Below the pieces are notes generated by a model. That model did no database searches and was not told where the DNA came from. It saw nothing but the letters and a program-made list of their open reading frames with translations. A DNA stretch of 64,000 nt, taken from NCBI GenBank assembly GCA_021229015.1, contig CM037783.1, positions 2,262,725 through 2,326,724 of the forward strand, in the 5' to 3' direction. The translations under genes and the position numbers were made by a program. The stretch is from Solen grandis. Its lineage: Eukaryota; Mollusca; Bivalvia; Adapedonta; Solenidae. Within the stretch, counting starts at the first letter, position 1; each line of letters starts with the position of its first letter. Positions 11,111 to 23,380 of this stretch are shown here, piece after piece.

Positions 11111-12164
11111 TATATCAATTCTTAGACACCTTTCATATAGTTGATATTTCCTGTATAATTCCATCCTAGAAATTTATGATCAATTCATACAACAAATAAA
11201 TGGAAAGTCTGTCAAATATATTAAAGAAATGGCGATAGTTAATAGTATCATGCGATAATGGTAACACTTTCACCGGAAATGTAACTGTGACATTTTTTTT
11301 AATAAATGGGAAAGCCATGATCGAAAAGGTGTTGCGAAAAATATATTTCAAATGCATGCAAGTGTTCCGTGCTGTTACCAACAACAAATTTTAGCAACCC
11401 ATTTAGAGAATCAGAAAGGAGAAACATGGTCTTTATTTTACTTTTGTATAGCATCTCTATGACAGTCGTGACGTGCTACACAGAAGTACGTTTAAAACGA
11501 TTTACAGAAACTGCACGACGAAGCGTTATTTTTGTGTGAAATATACACGGGACTTCGGCAGTAGGCCTGTAGGCATATCGATATCTAATATTTATATTTA
11601 ATATTCATATCAAGACATATACAGATATCTACATCCAAATTAAATTTCTCCTAAATTAAAAAAATAAATGGACACATATTAACCCATTATATATTTTGTG
11701 TCATAAATTTGATATATCACTTTAATAATAAAATAACATTTACTACTAATAGTTTAAATTAATTTGACAAAAAATACACTTAGTTTTCATACATGAAATT
11801 ACGTCCTTAACTACTTCTATACAGGATGTAGAAATGCTCAATCCCCTGTTTTTGTTATATATTTTAGCAGACAGATAATATACTACCAGAATCAAGAAAA
11901 TCATGAAATTCCGATTGTTTTAAAAAATGTTGTAACTGCCACGATCGTCCTTTAGACGGTTTTATCAGGATAAAGGTACATTTTGCAAACTTATCTACAG
12001 GAAATAAGCTCGCGTTAAACTGAACAGATATAAATGTGTTACTTTTAAGTTTAAAAGAAAATTGAAAAAAAGGTTTTCATCTCTTCCCTGCCTGAAAAAA
12101 TCAACATTTCATGTTATTATACTGAAAACTTTGAATTCAATCTTTATCAGCAAATAAACAATAT

Positions 12165-12260
12165 AGCTATGTTCAGTAACGTCGTTTTTATTTGGTGGGG
12201 GGCTATAATTACGTCAAATGAAAAAAAAATAACGCCAATCGTGTAATTCAGATTTCCCAC
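12165..12260 (-). pseudogene. Copy A exon 5
   Basis: The minus strand reads GNLNYTIGVIFFHLT and then a stop; copy B (22,973-23,070) reads GNLNYKIGVIFINVT and stays open. The block resembles exon 4 in pattern (I.F..., L.P.S, KA.L), so exons 4 and 5 may be repeats of one domain. Confidence 0.55.
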
Positions 12261-12357
12261 AGGGACTGACGGATATAAAAAGTTATAGACACATAGATGA
12301 ATGCGACATTAAAAAGAAAAGAAATAAAAAAAAATAATTAATAATCAGGATTAAAAT

Positions 12358-12415
12358 ATAAATGTTATATTTATATAAATATATAAATGTTATATTTATA
12401 TAAATATAAAAATAA
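12358..12415 (+). repeat. AT-rich tandem duplication
   Basis: ATGTTATATTTATATAAATAT occurs twice in direct order, and each unit contains the palindrome ATATTTATATAAATAT. It lies beside exon 4 of copy A. Confidence 0.8.
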
Positions 12416-12429
12416 CACTATTGGCGTTT

Positions 12430-12590
12430 GTGATAAAATTCCAGACAACTTTATTATTAATGAAGCTTTGATTGCGTGGGAACCCGGCACTAGACCTTTT
12501 AAAATTCTTGTAAAATTAATATTCACTGCTGCTTGTTTGTCGTTTATCCTAAAAAGCTTTGTCTCGACGTTACCAAGGGATTCATAAGTT
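12430..12590 (-). pseudogene. Copy A exon 4, beta-rich block
   Basis: An open minus-strand frame contains GNVETKLFRIND and FTRILKGLVPGSHA. The same frame in copy B (23,381-23,524) keeps GNVET, FRIND, FTRIL, GLVPGSHA and SLII. Alternating hydrophobic residues suggest a beta sandwich. No family is recognised. Confidence 0.6.
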
Positions 12591-13214
12591 TCGGTAATTC
12601 TTGTTCATTGTAAAAAAAGTAAGTAACTGCAGAATGAACGATATTTAAGCATCTTTCTTTTCTACAAATTTATACAATTAGAATAAAGAATAAATATTTT
12701 GCAAAAAATATTGAGGTAGTAGAGAATACATTTGATAGTTTGTACTTCTTATTTAAGTCAGTACATAGAGAGTATGTAGAAAGGGTCCATAGCTCTTGAA
12801 AAGAAAACAACATAATGAATGTGATGATCACTCGTAATCAATATACATATACAAAGTTATTTTTGTTTGTTTTACGATAATGAATAATCATTTTTTGTAT
12901 ACATATTATGTATTTTGTTTATATTTATGTGTGAATATGTAGGTTTTCTTTTGTCTATTTGCATTGTATTGCCTTATCGACAGTTCTTCAAAATCAATAG
13001 AAGTAAACTTTAAGTTTCATCTCCACTCTATAGAATATTACAATCAACAGCAAATAAGGCAAATGATTTCCAAATGTTCAAGCGGACGATGATTTCTTTA
13101 TTGAAATCGCATATTTCTAACACTGTATTAGAAAAAAAAAAATCGAAGTTTCTCTTAATATCTTAATATTGCATTTTTCCCAATACATATCTACGTAATA
13201 ATGATGTGTAGTTA

Positions 13215-13472
13215 ATACATTTTGACTAACTATTTGAGTTTACTGTTGCTTCGACAGTATATCAGTCATAGCGACGTCCAGCTAATTACAGGTGGAGGAA
13301 GACTCCGAATGCGCGGAGGCATCCGGGTAGAACCACCGACCTACCGCAAGCCAGCTGGAAGACTTCCTCACATGAAAATCCGAATGACCTTGCCGGGATT
13401 CGAACCCACGCGGTGAGGGGCTGAGTGAGTGTTAAAGTCAGCGACTTTACCCTCTCGGCCACGGAGGCCCCT
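13215..13472 (-). mobile_element. SINE family A, full-length
   Basis: Read on the minus strand from 13,472, the element opens with GGGGCCTCCGTGGCCGAGAG (A-box region, tRNA-Ser/Leu style) and reaches GGGTTCGAATCCC (B box) near 13,405. The shared core GAGGAAGTC...GGTCGGTGGTTCTACC follows, and it ends in AAACTCAAATAGTCAAA. The order of pol III boxes fits a tRNA-derived SINE. Copy B has no matching insert. Confidence 0.9.
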
Positions 13473-13479
13473 TGATACA

Positions 13480-14030
13480 TTGTGCATACCAATAGTAAGC
13501 ACAAGATTACTTAAATTACAATATTCAGTTCATATAATCAACCTTTCAAACACTACACAGCATAATTTCTTAAGGCTATGAGAGTACAGAAAGATTAATG
13601 TGTTGATAATTTCGGTGTTTTCTTGTGTAATTTACACATTGAAAAGGGTTTCAAATAGTTCGTTCATAAAATTTGATTTTGACTTGTTTACCCGACCTTA
13701 ATATCAGTCCGAGGATAATTAATCATATAATAATCAGCAGTATGATATTTTCATTTGTTCTTTGTTTCGGACTACAACTTATTGTACCTTTGTCAAATGA
13801 TCCCATAATGCTTCAAAGATATTTTATTCCGATTTGAAAGCGGGATATATGGTGTCCATTATCAATACAATGCTATGCTGTACAAGGTTTACATAACTTC
13901 ACATCAGTTTCTTCACATTTAATAAAACACAAACTAATTAGTGTCATTGTTTCAAAAAGTTAAAACATCCTTGTCACTTATTCTCTTCATGAAATAAGAA
14001 CATTAAAAAAAAAAAAATCATGACTACATT
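13480..14030. other. Intron-like DNA of copy A
   Basis: Part of this (about 13,760-14,000) aligns with copy B at 23,930-24,150, but no reading frame is conserved. An A run lies at 14,005-14,019. Confidence 0.45.
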
Positions 14031-14042
14031 AGAAACTTCTCC

Positions 14043-14132
14043 TCACGAGTCCTCGACATTTAGATGTTTGTCTCCTACGTGACGCTGACTGGAAGCTGAT
14101 TGATTTAACATTATGTCACACTGGATTCTTGA
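14043..14132 (-). pseudogene. Copy A exon 3
   Basis: The minus strand follows a TGTAG acceptor-like sequence and reads through MLNQSASSQ and GDKHLNVEDS before a stop. Copies at 24,218-24,311 and 16,775-16,880 keep the equivalent MSNQS motif in the same frame, and the first also keeps GDKYLNV. This is the only block present three times in the window. Confidence 0.6.
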
Positions 14133-14581
14133 CTACAGACTAGTGCAAATAGCAACAGAGAAAATGAGTTTTAATAGAATGAAAATAAAACATTGAAAAA
14201 TTTCATTATTATAGAGTTCATCGACGAACATCTTGATTTTATACATACTTTGGCAAGATATGCCGCTTCCAGTCTTGAATCCAATACAACGTACTACTTT
14301 CCGATGGTTTCTTTGCAACTGAGTATATCATAATTTTCTACGACGGGCAATACGCGGTGTTTAAGTTGAGGCTTTTTATCAAACTTATCAGTCAATATTC
14401 AGAGAAAATAAATTCATGAGATAGCGACCTGTTTTGTTCTAATTGGAGGGTAAATATCTGTTTATATCTGTATATCTTAATCCCTCCAATGAATTATAAT
14501 AACAAGTTTATAAACTTAACGTAAAATATTTAAAGGTACTCATTTTTTTATTTAGTAAAAGCAGAGAAATGAACTAGTTAC

Positions 14582-14640
14582 CTTTAGTACACGTATTCCA
14601 AAGTGTAACATGTAATTCAAATACGAGTTAAATATTTATT
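14582..14640 (-). pseudogene. Copy A exon 2 with conserved splice donor
   Basis: The minus strand reads LHVTLWNTCTK and ends in CTAAAG followed by GTAACT, a donor also present in copy B (CTAAAG/GTATCC at 26,433). The left boundary is not defined. Confidence 0.5.
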
Positions 14641-14799
14641 GTTTAATTCTAATATTATTCAGCAACGTGTGGTCTTAAGCGTAAAATTAAATATCCTAAT
14701 GAAATGTTATTTAACATATCGTGATATAACACAATAATATCTCATGATGTGAAACATAATTTCTGATGATTACTTTATACGTCGTTTGGCAATACTAGA

Positions 14800-14984
14800 T
14801 TAGGTTTAATTGCGCAACAGTGTCATACGCCAACGCCTGGTTGCCACAGCTGCACTTCTCTCATTAATGGTCATATACCATATATGGTTAAAGACCATAA
14901 GTAACCAAATCATTGAACATTGTTCCATTTGAACACCTATTTTTTTGCTGATGTAAACAATAAATAATACAGAGATGAAGCCAT
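14800..14984 (-). pseudogene. Copy A exon 1: signal peptide and cysteine block, frameshifted
   Basis: The block starts with ATG at 14,984. The first residues, MASSLYYLLFTSA, form a hydrophobic leader. A run of A then shifts the frame: the counterpart of copy B's RCSGGT continues one frame over as RCSNGTMFNDLVTYGL and then meets stops. Further on, CSCGNQALAYD parallels CSCSNQLVAYD of copy B. Conservation of cysteines and of the leader type rather than exact bases argues that this was coding. Confidence 0.6.
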
Positions 14985-15099
14985 ATTTGTCCCAAAAGGC
15001 AGGATAATATTTATAGTAATAAGGGTTTCTAGACAGACAGTCTATTTAATTAACGCACCGGAAAGCTTTACAGTTTCTTGTCATATAAATAAATGGAAA

Positions 15100-16260
15100 A
15101 TTATACTGACGGTTGAGGAAATAAAATGGAAATTACAATATGAGTAATGGAAATGGAAATGAACAAAGTGTCATTGGTGAATGGATATATTAATTTATAA
15201 TTTTATTATAAAAAGTTAGTATTTTTAAGTGTACCTGTATTGAAACGGAATATAATATAATATGTCATTACATGAATTTGATATACTCGTATATAACTTA
15301 ATAACGATATATTAATAGAAAGTCGTATTAATTAAATTTGTAAGACGAAATGAAACGCTTCATGCATATGTATTATAAAAACATACCTATATCACCGTTT
15401 TACATTGTACGTTCTCAAATAATTTTATTCCTGATTATGTCGCATATTTTGTGAAAGATAACTCTTCTTTTTCCTACAATATATTGCTCACATATTTATA
15501 TGTGTTTCGAGTAAGGTCATTTAAGGTCGTACGGTATTTCAACGACATCAAATCCTTTCACTTAAATCTTATAAAGCACGAATATCTAATAAATTCACTA
15601 TAAGCTCGCGACTTACTAAAACTTTGCACAATTGAAGGTGAATGCTTTCTATTTCTTTATTGACTAAAAATCCTTATTCTACTGTTAACACTTACATTAA
15701 CACCTAAATGCACATCAAATGATTGACATTGGATACTTGTTTTAATTGATATTTATTGAAAAATGAAGAAATATGTTATGAATTATAGACCTTTACATGG
15801 ATGAGTTTCTGATTTACTGTAAACGTGACGATTAACTTAATGTGGTTTCGAAATTTTAAATTTATTAAAATAATTCACAATTTCTAAATAGATTCGTATT
15901 TCAATTGCTTATTATATATTAAATTCTCTTCTATGGAACTCTTTTATTAAATAAATGTTTGATGTTATATAATTAAGAATACATATGTACCTTTTACTAT
16001 TAGATAGTGACACAAAAGCATGACATCACAAGAAAAAATGCTTAATACGAAATCGAATGAGTAAGGTAAAGCATAATTACTTTTCCAAATAATGTCTCAT
16101 CTTTGCTTAAATTACTTTATTATAAGATAGGGAAACAATTAAAACAACAAAGAGTGACTTGTTTTTAACATAACTATAAATGTGAAGGAACTATTTTTTA
16201 TGTCAGAAACCCCTCTAGATCAACAAATTCAACGACTTGTGAAATGTTATCGTCTCAACT
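15100..16260. other. 5' flank of copy A
   Basis: AT-rich without genes. Its far part (about 15,985-16,250) matches 28,020-28,310 upstream of copy B, including ACTATTAGATAG/ACTATCAGATAG and a GACACAATC-like motif, so the duplicated unit extends about 1.2 kb upstream of exon 1 in both copies. Confidence 0.55.
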
Positions 16261-16774
16261 ATGAGGAACGATTTTACTATAACTCATTGTACATGCATCA
16301 TTTTAAGTGTAGCAAAACCACGTTACCGTGACGTCACTGAAGCCATTAAAACCAAGACAAATCTGCCAATATTGGCGACAAAATTACCCATATTTCATTT
16401 CTCTGTCGATTTCTTATGTGAAAAAATAAGCTTTCTACGGAATATAGGTACTCCATCAGCAATTGAGCCAAAATTGTTTTTATCAAGCACTTCGTGACTA
16501 ATAATAATGCTAGGAAAACAAAATAGCTTGAAACCTTAGTCCGTTCACATACAAAAAAATTCCAAGGTTCCATGTAGTGCTTGGAAGAACAGCATAATAA
16601 CTAGCAATGTACATACAAGCAGAAATATATATAAGAATATACTTTTTTAGGTTATTGCTCTTTTCTGTTGTAAATTATATAAATAATTTAAAACATCATT
16701 GCAATTAATCTCTTAGATTTGACACGACATAAGAAATAGTTCCTGAAATACTCATTGTACATTAGTAATTTCTT

Positions 16775-16880
16775 CTCACATTCAGATGTTTGTCCCCTAC
16801 GGGACGCTCACACTAGGAGTTGATTGATTTGACATTAAGTCAAACACCAAACTTCTCATTAGATCCCCAGCCTCTGGTTT
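16775..16880 (-). pseudogene. Orphan third copy of exon 3
   Basis: The minus strand reads DLMRSLVFDLMSNQSTPSV and then a stop, matching exon 3 of copy B (SLMRSLVFELMSNQSSFS) and A. Flanking similarity to 24,130-24,440 continues for about 300 bp. It lies between the 5' flank of copy A and the 3' end of copy B, with no other exon beside it, so it is a remnant of a further duplication or a partial deletion. Confidence 0.6.
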
Positions 16881-17639
16881 TCGAGAAAATGAGCTTTAAT
16901 AGAATTAAAGTAAAATATCGTAGAATCATATTTTTCTTGAGTTATTTGATCAGCATCTTGAATTAAGCAAGATCAGTTTTCTATATGCACACTGGATATT
17001 CGATAATATCGGATTTAGAATGACGGTATTTAGAGATGACTAATTCGTTAAAAATGGACACACTATTATTTTAATGGACAAAAAAATGTTAAATCTTTTA
17101 ATTTGTGCACAATTAAGTAAGTGTATTGGTATGAATCTTTTTCTTTTCCTTGTGGGGGGTGGGGGGCTCTCAAAGAATAGATGTTATTCCAGGACTTTAT
17201 TGTCCGGATGTCATTATAATGTAAGAGGGTTGGTTAACATGTCATTTTTGCTTTTGCATTTAAGGTTCTCATAAACACATTTTCTAAATGCTAGGAATAA
17301 GGGTGTTTAGACATCAGAACTAAAGATAAAATAATTTAAAAACTGTATTCACTAATATGTAGTTCAGAACTTTCTAACTTGAACATTGAATATTTTTATA
17401 TTGGCATTTATAACATTCGTTTTCATATATTGGTTATCAATCATAATTCAATAGCAGAAACAAAATACATGTATAATTTAAAGTAGCTTTTTATTCCTTA
17501 TATATCTATTTATATGCCAATGTTAAACAACTGAGAAAATTGAAACAACAATTATCCATTTCAGGCGAAAAGTTTAAACATTAACAGAAAAAAGCCACAC
17601 ATTTGCGTACCACGCAACTTTTATATTATTCCAGTGGTA

Positions 17640-17835
17640 ATCCTATGCTTTAGGCCAAGTGCTTAAATCCAACACAATTGTTCTTGTGAGAGATTTTGGT
17701 AGTTCATTCTCTTAAGAGCCAAACTTTTTCCCAATCAAGCCGCAATATTTTATTACACTATATTTGCCCTGTTTGGAATCAGTTTCCCAGCGAGAGAATG
17801 ACTGAAGGTGGACAGTCATCTCCTCTTGAAACAAA
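17640..17835 (-). pseudogene. Copy B exon 10, frameshifted
   Basis: Pieces SKQGKYSVIKYCGLIGKKF and NELPKSLTRTIVLDLSTWPK are in different frames and end at a stop right after PKA. The same two pieces are in one frame in copy A (2,051-2,260). Confidence 0.5.
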
Positions 17836-18099
17836 CAAGATATAGTTTGTCTTCTTTGATCAGATAAACAAAACACCAGCAAATATCAAATTTGGCACAA
17901 TTTCGTTTCAACTTGAACTCTTATTAGTATGTTGGGAGAATATAAATAAATTCACTAAAGAAGTAAAAACATGTGTTTTGAATTATACCGAGATTTACTG
18001 AACCTTTTTATCTGTAACGAAGGTTTACTACTACTTGAGAAAGATTTCCATTTGACCTTGTTGACTCAGAATCCCAATGTCTTATACGTCATTATATGA

Positions 18100-18920
18100 C
18101 GTCATTATATGAATGAAATTAAATTCTATATATAAAGGATAGGAAGAATGACCCTCTGACTTTATCCCTTAAATGTGGTCTCTCCTTTTAGCATATTTAA
18201 TAATTTTATTGTAAATAATTTGTACTTTGGATCAGTAATTTGGATAAGTGAAATTCAAAGAATCTGAACTGTTTATTTTATTATACTGCAATCTTGTGAT
18301 TTGTCAATAAGCCGTATACATAACGCATGTGCACTATGAATATGCATACGAGGCGAAATCAGTATTTTATTAACGCAGAAATTGGACTCTATTTGGCAGT
18401 ATGTTAAAATCGTTATAGAATTTCTTGACAGGGAACATGGCTATTTATTTCCAGCTGGGGAAAATCATCACACCCTCATCCTGGAATGAAAAGTATTCAA
18501 AACAGTTTCGTATCATGACTATGGACTGTACTCTGGCACTGTTTTATCATTGCAATCTGAGAAACCACAGCTTCGACAGTCGATCTCATTTAAGGACTCA
18601 TACGAACTTTACATCAAAATCTGAAGTTAAAAAATAACACTTTTTATCCAAGTAAAGCCTAATCAGAGTTAATGGACGTATTTCGCAGTGATCATATTTT
18701 TACTAACAAATAACCTGTTTAATCTCAGTCGATATAATGGGATCGAATATAGGGTTTACTTATATCTGCACAATAAAACATTAAGAAAGGTGGCGCATTC
18801 TAAAGCATTTTACAAAGTTATTACTTTTTGAAAAGGAAAAGAATCGCAATAATACATTATTTTGTTAAAACCAGATTGATCTCATGTTTGATTGAAACAT
18901 ATGTGAAGATATCTAAAGAT
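18100..18920. other. Intron-like DNA of copy B
   Basis: No conserved block with copy A and no recognised repeat. A 70-codon frame at 18,425-18,637 has no matching sequence in copy A and no recognisable motif. Confidence 0.4.
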
Positions 18921-19619
18921 GTCGATGCTATGAAAAATGCACAATAATATTGTTTGTAACTGTTGTTACTGTGTAAAACTGTCTAAGCGTTATAATCTGT
19001 CATGCATATTATTGTAGAATTAGTTTCAATATATATTTAATAGTTAGGATATCAAAGGCCTTCAAATATCTCTCAAGAAATTGATCTTTAACCTTATCCT
19101 AAAATAGTTTTACAATAAAAGAAAAGTAGAATATGAATACTTTACATTACTTTTTATTCGTAAATATATCAAAATGTTAGCGCTTCATGCCCGTTGGGGG
19201 ATCTTAAACATTTCCTTTTATTATTTATGTCGTTTTGGATCTGATATCAATGAATCATCATGTGTCTAAGTGCATATAGTGCAGATAAGTTTTCAGCTGT
19301 TAGTGATTAAATTCATTGACAGCTATATTTCTTACAGTCTAAGCGTGGATCCAATATTTCATTCTAAGAAAAGAGGTACTTAAACATTATTTACGAAGCT
19401 TTAATGTTATTTTATTTGTAAGCACTCAAGTACAGCTATGTTTTAAGTTTGCCGACATTGTAATCGAAATTTACTATCTATAAATTTTAAATATATAAAT
19501 GTAAAGCTTATATTATTTAATAATTCTTGAAATCTAAAATGATATGACACACATATGATAATTTTTAGTTTAACATACAAAGCTTTAAACATAATTAATG
19601 AATTAAGATGGAAAACACC

Positions 19620-19912
19620 TTTAATATTAGATACTTGTTTACCAAAGATCTACTTTTGATAGGCCATAGGCCATTTATATCAAATCAACTGCAATGTTGT
19701 TTTATTGCTGTAATTTCTGTTTCTACAGTAGTTAGTTTAAACGTTTCTAGGAAATTGCTTCCAGGATTCCTATGGAAGTCATATATTTGAACAGCTCACT
19801 TCAACGTTGTTTCTGAGACAAGTGAAGTAGTTAGACTATGATTTTCTTGTAATGAGAATCTGATTAATCTGCGACGTCTTTCATCGTCGACAATAATTGC
19901 ATCAGCATGTTG
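19620..19912 (-). pseudogene. Copy B exon 8, frameshifted
   Basis: The minus strand reads HADAIIVDDERRRRLIRFSL, ending in SETTLK and a stop at 19,796-19,798. FLETFK and later pieces resume in other frames. Copy A at 8,477-8,899 stays open across the same region. Confidence 0.55.
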
Positions 19913-20219
19913 TTATGCTGCTGCAGTCGATCAAGAACGTCTCCTAATGCCCATATGAGATAAGGATAAAAAGGAACCAGTTTCGGTCATATCCTTAACT
20001 TGCTATGAAAGCTAAATTATTGACTGTGACATTGCCGTATTGTGAATTTTAGCCTCAGACGATTGGAATGTTGTATACCGCATTCAAATTAACCTAACAT
20101 CGGGCAAACTAGATCTTGAAGAATAGGCAATAGAATATTTTAACCACGTAGCAATGAGGTTATTCTTATCAGAACAATGGTTTCCTTAATGAGGGTTGTA
20201 TATTTTACATATTTTATTG

Positions 20220-21080
20220 TCAAAATATTCACGAAATAAAAACAATATCAACTTGCTGCAAATATACAAAAGGGTCTGACCACAAATTCTCACGACTTAA
20301 ACAAAGGCCATTCCCACGGAGGGCTATATGAGCGTAAGCTACAATGTATATGTACATCCATTGTTGAAAATATATTTACATGTACAACATTTTATCAACG
20401 TTTTACACCTTTCCACCGACAATTCCTTGAATCATGTTATTTATTTACCTTCAATTTTTCCATTCGATTAATCCTTTTCCAGAAATTCATCATTTAGAGT
20501 TCTTATAGTTTTAATTAATGAGCATATCGGGCTTTAAAATAGAATTCATTCAATTGTAAAAATTTTCTTGTTTTTATTTGTTTGTGATGAATATGCTAAT
20601 TGATTAGTATCTTCCCTATTTCACACTTTTTGTGACCCTCCTCCGAATGTGTATAAGATAGCATGGCCAAACCAGAAATTAAGATTTATTTCAAAGTGAA
20701 CTCGGCATAACATTGAGGTATATATATATTTATATATATATCGCCTTTTGAAGGCAGAAGAGGTCATCAGAATGACATATATTATCTGATGAGCCCTTCG
20801 GACTTTCGATGGACGATTTATGCTTGAAAAGTCTGTACTCATGTTAAGAGACGTAAACAGCAAGGTGCAACAATACAGCGTGTTATCAAATATGTATGTC
20901 ATATTGTGTTCATCAGTCCGTTGTTGTTGTTCTTCTATTGCAATGGCTAGCAACCATTTTCTGATTGTAAAGGCCATATTTTTAGACATAGCGGTCAAAT
21001 ATAACAAATTAATGGTGTCCTGTTTTTTTTCTGTTTTGTATTGTGTGCATCTGTTACCAATAACATATGTCTTTGGTTTG
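20220..21080. other. Unassigned DNA within copy B
   Basis: Open frames on both strands over 20,621-21,158 overlap one another. Neither has a recognisable domain. A short TATATATA tract lies at 20,720-20,740. Confidence 0.4.
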
Positions 21081-21181
21081 GCGTGGTCACAGGAAAGGGC
21101 CCCGGCTCGGATACAAGCCCCAGACCTTCCGAATGCAAAGCGGACACTCTATCACTGAGCTATTGCGCTAGTTGATTCACG
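21081..21181 (-). mobile_element. tRNA-derived fragment (Ala-like)
   Basis: On the minus strand the sequence GCGCAATAGCTCAGTGATAG gives a tRNA acceptor/A box, followed by an anticodon arm whose loop would carry TGC (Ala). The T arm is degenerate (GGGGCTTGTATCC instead of GGTTCGANTCC). It is better read as a SINE head or decayed tRNA than as a working tRNA gene. Confidence 0.6.
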
Positions 21182-21249
21182 TCCTTTCTAGAAAATAAAT
21201 AAATAAACGGCTTATATTGCATTCTACTTGATTTATATGTTGGCCAGTA

Positions 21250-21525
21250 TTAGTTATATGGAAATATGAATACTTTGCGTTTCAAAATTGATCGCCGCTT
21301 AAGGACTGAAGTGGTAGGCAATTGAAAGAGTATTGGCTCATTTTGTCTTGTAATCTTTTCTATACACTTGGTGTCGTTACAACGTATTGCTTTTTCAGAA
21401 ACAGTAGATATCTCTCCATCAAACGACCATTTAAACAGACAAATTTAGTGTTTGTAGTATATTTTTGCGTAGGTAGATTTAAGTAGTAAGTCATTAGTGT
21501 GCAATATAGTTTGTATTTAATGAAA
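21250..21525 (-). pseudogene. Copy B exon 7, sushi-like block
   Basis: Acceptor AATTTCCCCAG ends at 21,526. The frame reads YKLYCTLMTYYLNLP, TTNTKFVCLNGR, and then, after a one-frame shift, GEISTVSEKAIRCNDTKCIE and RQNEPI. Y..G..V.F.C..G.L.G.....C.....C spacing resembles a CCP/sushi module. The shift lies between CLNGR and GEIS, so the block is broken here as in copy A. Confidence 0.5.
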
Positions 21526-21879
21526 CTGGGGAAATTAAAAACGCGCATTGTTTCCGTTAAACAATTAAATGGTAATAAAGGTAACATAAGGCTATTATTA
21601 TCTAGGGTAATTGTGCGTGATATTTAATGGAAAAGGTATCCCAGAGCATAATCGAGGGAAATATATAAAAAAGAAACATTAACATATAAGATGATATATT
21701 AGTTCAAGTCTGAACGTGATATGAGTATTACAATGTAGAGTGTCCCTTCCAATAATTGATATATCCTGTATAATCGCTTCCGACAAAATGTATTACCAAT
21801 ACATTCAATGAATAAATGGACAGCTTATCAAATGTAATTAAGACGATTGCGACTGATTTTATTATCATGCGCAAGTGAA

Positions 21880-21930
21880 TTTAACAGTTTCACCGCAACT
21901 GCAGCTTTGACAGTTTAAGTATAAATGGAA
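21880..21930 (-). pseudogene. Copy B exon 6 (weak)
   Basis: The minus strand reads CQSCSCGETVKFTCA and then a stop; copy A at 11,250-11,300 reads CHSYISGESVTIIA and a stop at the same place. GE.V.F.C recalls an Ig-like B strand. The piece is short and may be chance within conserved DNA. Confidence 0.3.
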
Positions 21931-22972
21931 AAATCATGTTCGTGAAAGTGTTGCGTATACTATATTTTAGCTGAAAAGATTTAAGTAAATTTAAGCAACC
22001 GGTGTCAGGATAGATATTGCCGTAATTGTCTAACATACTACATATTATGCATGACCACCGTTGTCACGTACACTGGCACGCTTAAAAGTTAACGATTTAC
22101 AGAAACAGAAACTACAATAAAGACGAGTTATTTTTGTGTGATATGTACACGGGATTTCGGAAGCAGGCCTAAAGACTCATCTATTTTTCATAATAGTACA
22201 TATTAATCTACGCCGAAGTTGAATTTATAATTTGGTAAATGAACTATCCCAAAGCTTTAGATTACATTATTTTAAAAAAAATACGCCTTTAAGCTTTAAT
22301 CTTATATGTTAGTATCTAATTTTTTTTTTATTGAAGATATAAAAGAAATCTGAATGCTTGAACATTACAACAAAGGTGTTTGATTTTTTTTCAACATACA
22401 TGTATGGTTAACCACACATAAGGGAATTTAATGATAAATGGACACATAGTAAACCTTATTTATTTGTGTTATAAAGTTAATGTTTAACTAATATAATGAT
22501 ATAATATTTACCAATTACCGTAATAAATTTAAAAAGTACACTTTTTCATAAGGTGTCATTATATGGGATAGTATGAATAGAAATACTTTACTCCCTCTTT
22601 TTATTTTAAATTTCAGCAGACCAGATAATATTTTATCAAGATACAAAAAATTATGAATTATTGTTTTCAAAATATGATGAATTTACCGAGAACGTCTTTA
22701 AGACTGGACTATTCAGATAATGAAACAAAAAGGATTTTCAGATATATTATTACATATGTTTTGTAAGTATTCTAAATCAAATCCCATTTGACTAAGGAAA
22801 TATAAACATTTTGCAAACAATTAATTTGCATAATGTATTTATATCCTGGGTGACATGGGTAATCATCTTGTCTTAAAAAATACAAGTATATCATTTTCAT
22901 TTAAGCGAAAACCAAGTTATAAAGTTACATTTCATATTATTATACTGGAAGCTTTGATAAATTTCATAGCTA

Positions 22973-23070
22973 TGATAGTAACGTCGCTTTTATCGAGTCT
23001 GGTGGCAATATTGGCGTTACATTGATAAAAATGACGCCAATCTTGTAATTGAGATTACCGACGAAAACAT
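22973..23070 (-). pseudogene. Copy B exon 5
   Basis: The open frame contains GNLNYKIGVIFINVTPILPP and DSIKATLLS before a stop at 22,970-22,972. INVT provides an N-glycosylation sequon, in keeping with a secreted protein. Confidence 0.5.
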
Positions 23071-23380
23071 TATAGACTCAAAGATTACTGCGACATCGAA
23101 AAAAATGAATTGATGAGAAAATAAACAAACAAATTATGGAAGAATGAATAAATTGACTAACTCATTTATTAGTAAAAACTCATTAATTAGAAAAATATTG
23201 ATAAAATATAAGTACTAAAATATCACTAAAGCAAAACAGGAGAGTGAATTAATTCAGTATATCCTACTAAGACCACCATTGATAAATAGTCCTGCACTTC
23301 TCCGAAATATCTACGTTTTCCTGAACACTATTGGCGGCTTCTACGAAGCAGTAACATAAACACCATTGGCGTTTTGTTCA

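Larger units (their letters stand above)
2051..14984 (-). pseudogene. Copy A of an unrecognised secreted-protein gene, decayed
   Basis: Ten exon-like blocks run down the minus strand and match copy B (17,640-26,879) in the same order. They lie at about 14,800-14,984 (leader), 14,582-14,640, 14,043-14,132, 12,430-12,590, 12,165-12,260, 11,250-11,300, 9,780-10,032, 8,477-8,899, 7,440-7,590 and 2,051-2,260. Shared peptides include DLVT.GL, MSNQS-type, GLVPGSHA, IRCNDT.C, DERRRRLIR and ELPK. Splice sites are shared at 14,582 (donor) and 10,032 (acceptor). Copy A has a frameshift after the leader, in-frame stops in most blocks, and insertions of a LINE, a pearl-like element, an 849-bp TIR transposon and a SINE. 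The family is not recognised. Calling it a pseudogene is inference from these breaks; a badly assembled or alternatively spliced gene is the alternative. Confidence 0.7.

Noticed and set aside
12430..12590. Cu/Zn superoxide dismutase exon
   Set aside because: GL.PG.HA recalls the dismutase GL.PG.HG region, but the metal-binding HVH motif is missing in both copies.
13222..13504. Open frames on both strands
   Set aside because: They are translations of SINE family A, including its tRNA-like head.
21081..21181. Functional tRNA-Ala gene
   Set aside because: The A box is good, but the T arm is mutated and the anticodon stem has a mismatch; SINE or decayed tRNA is more likely.
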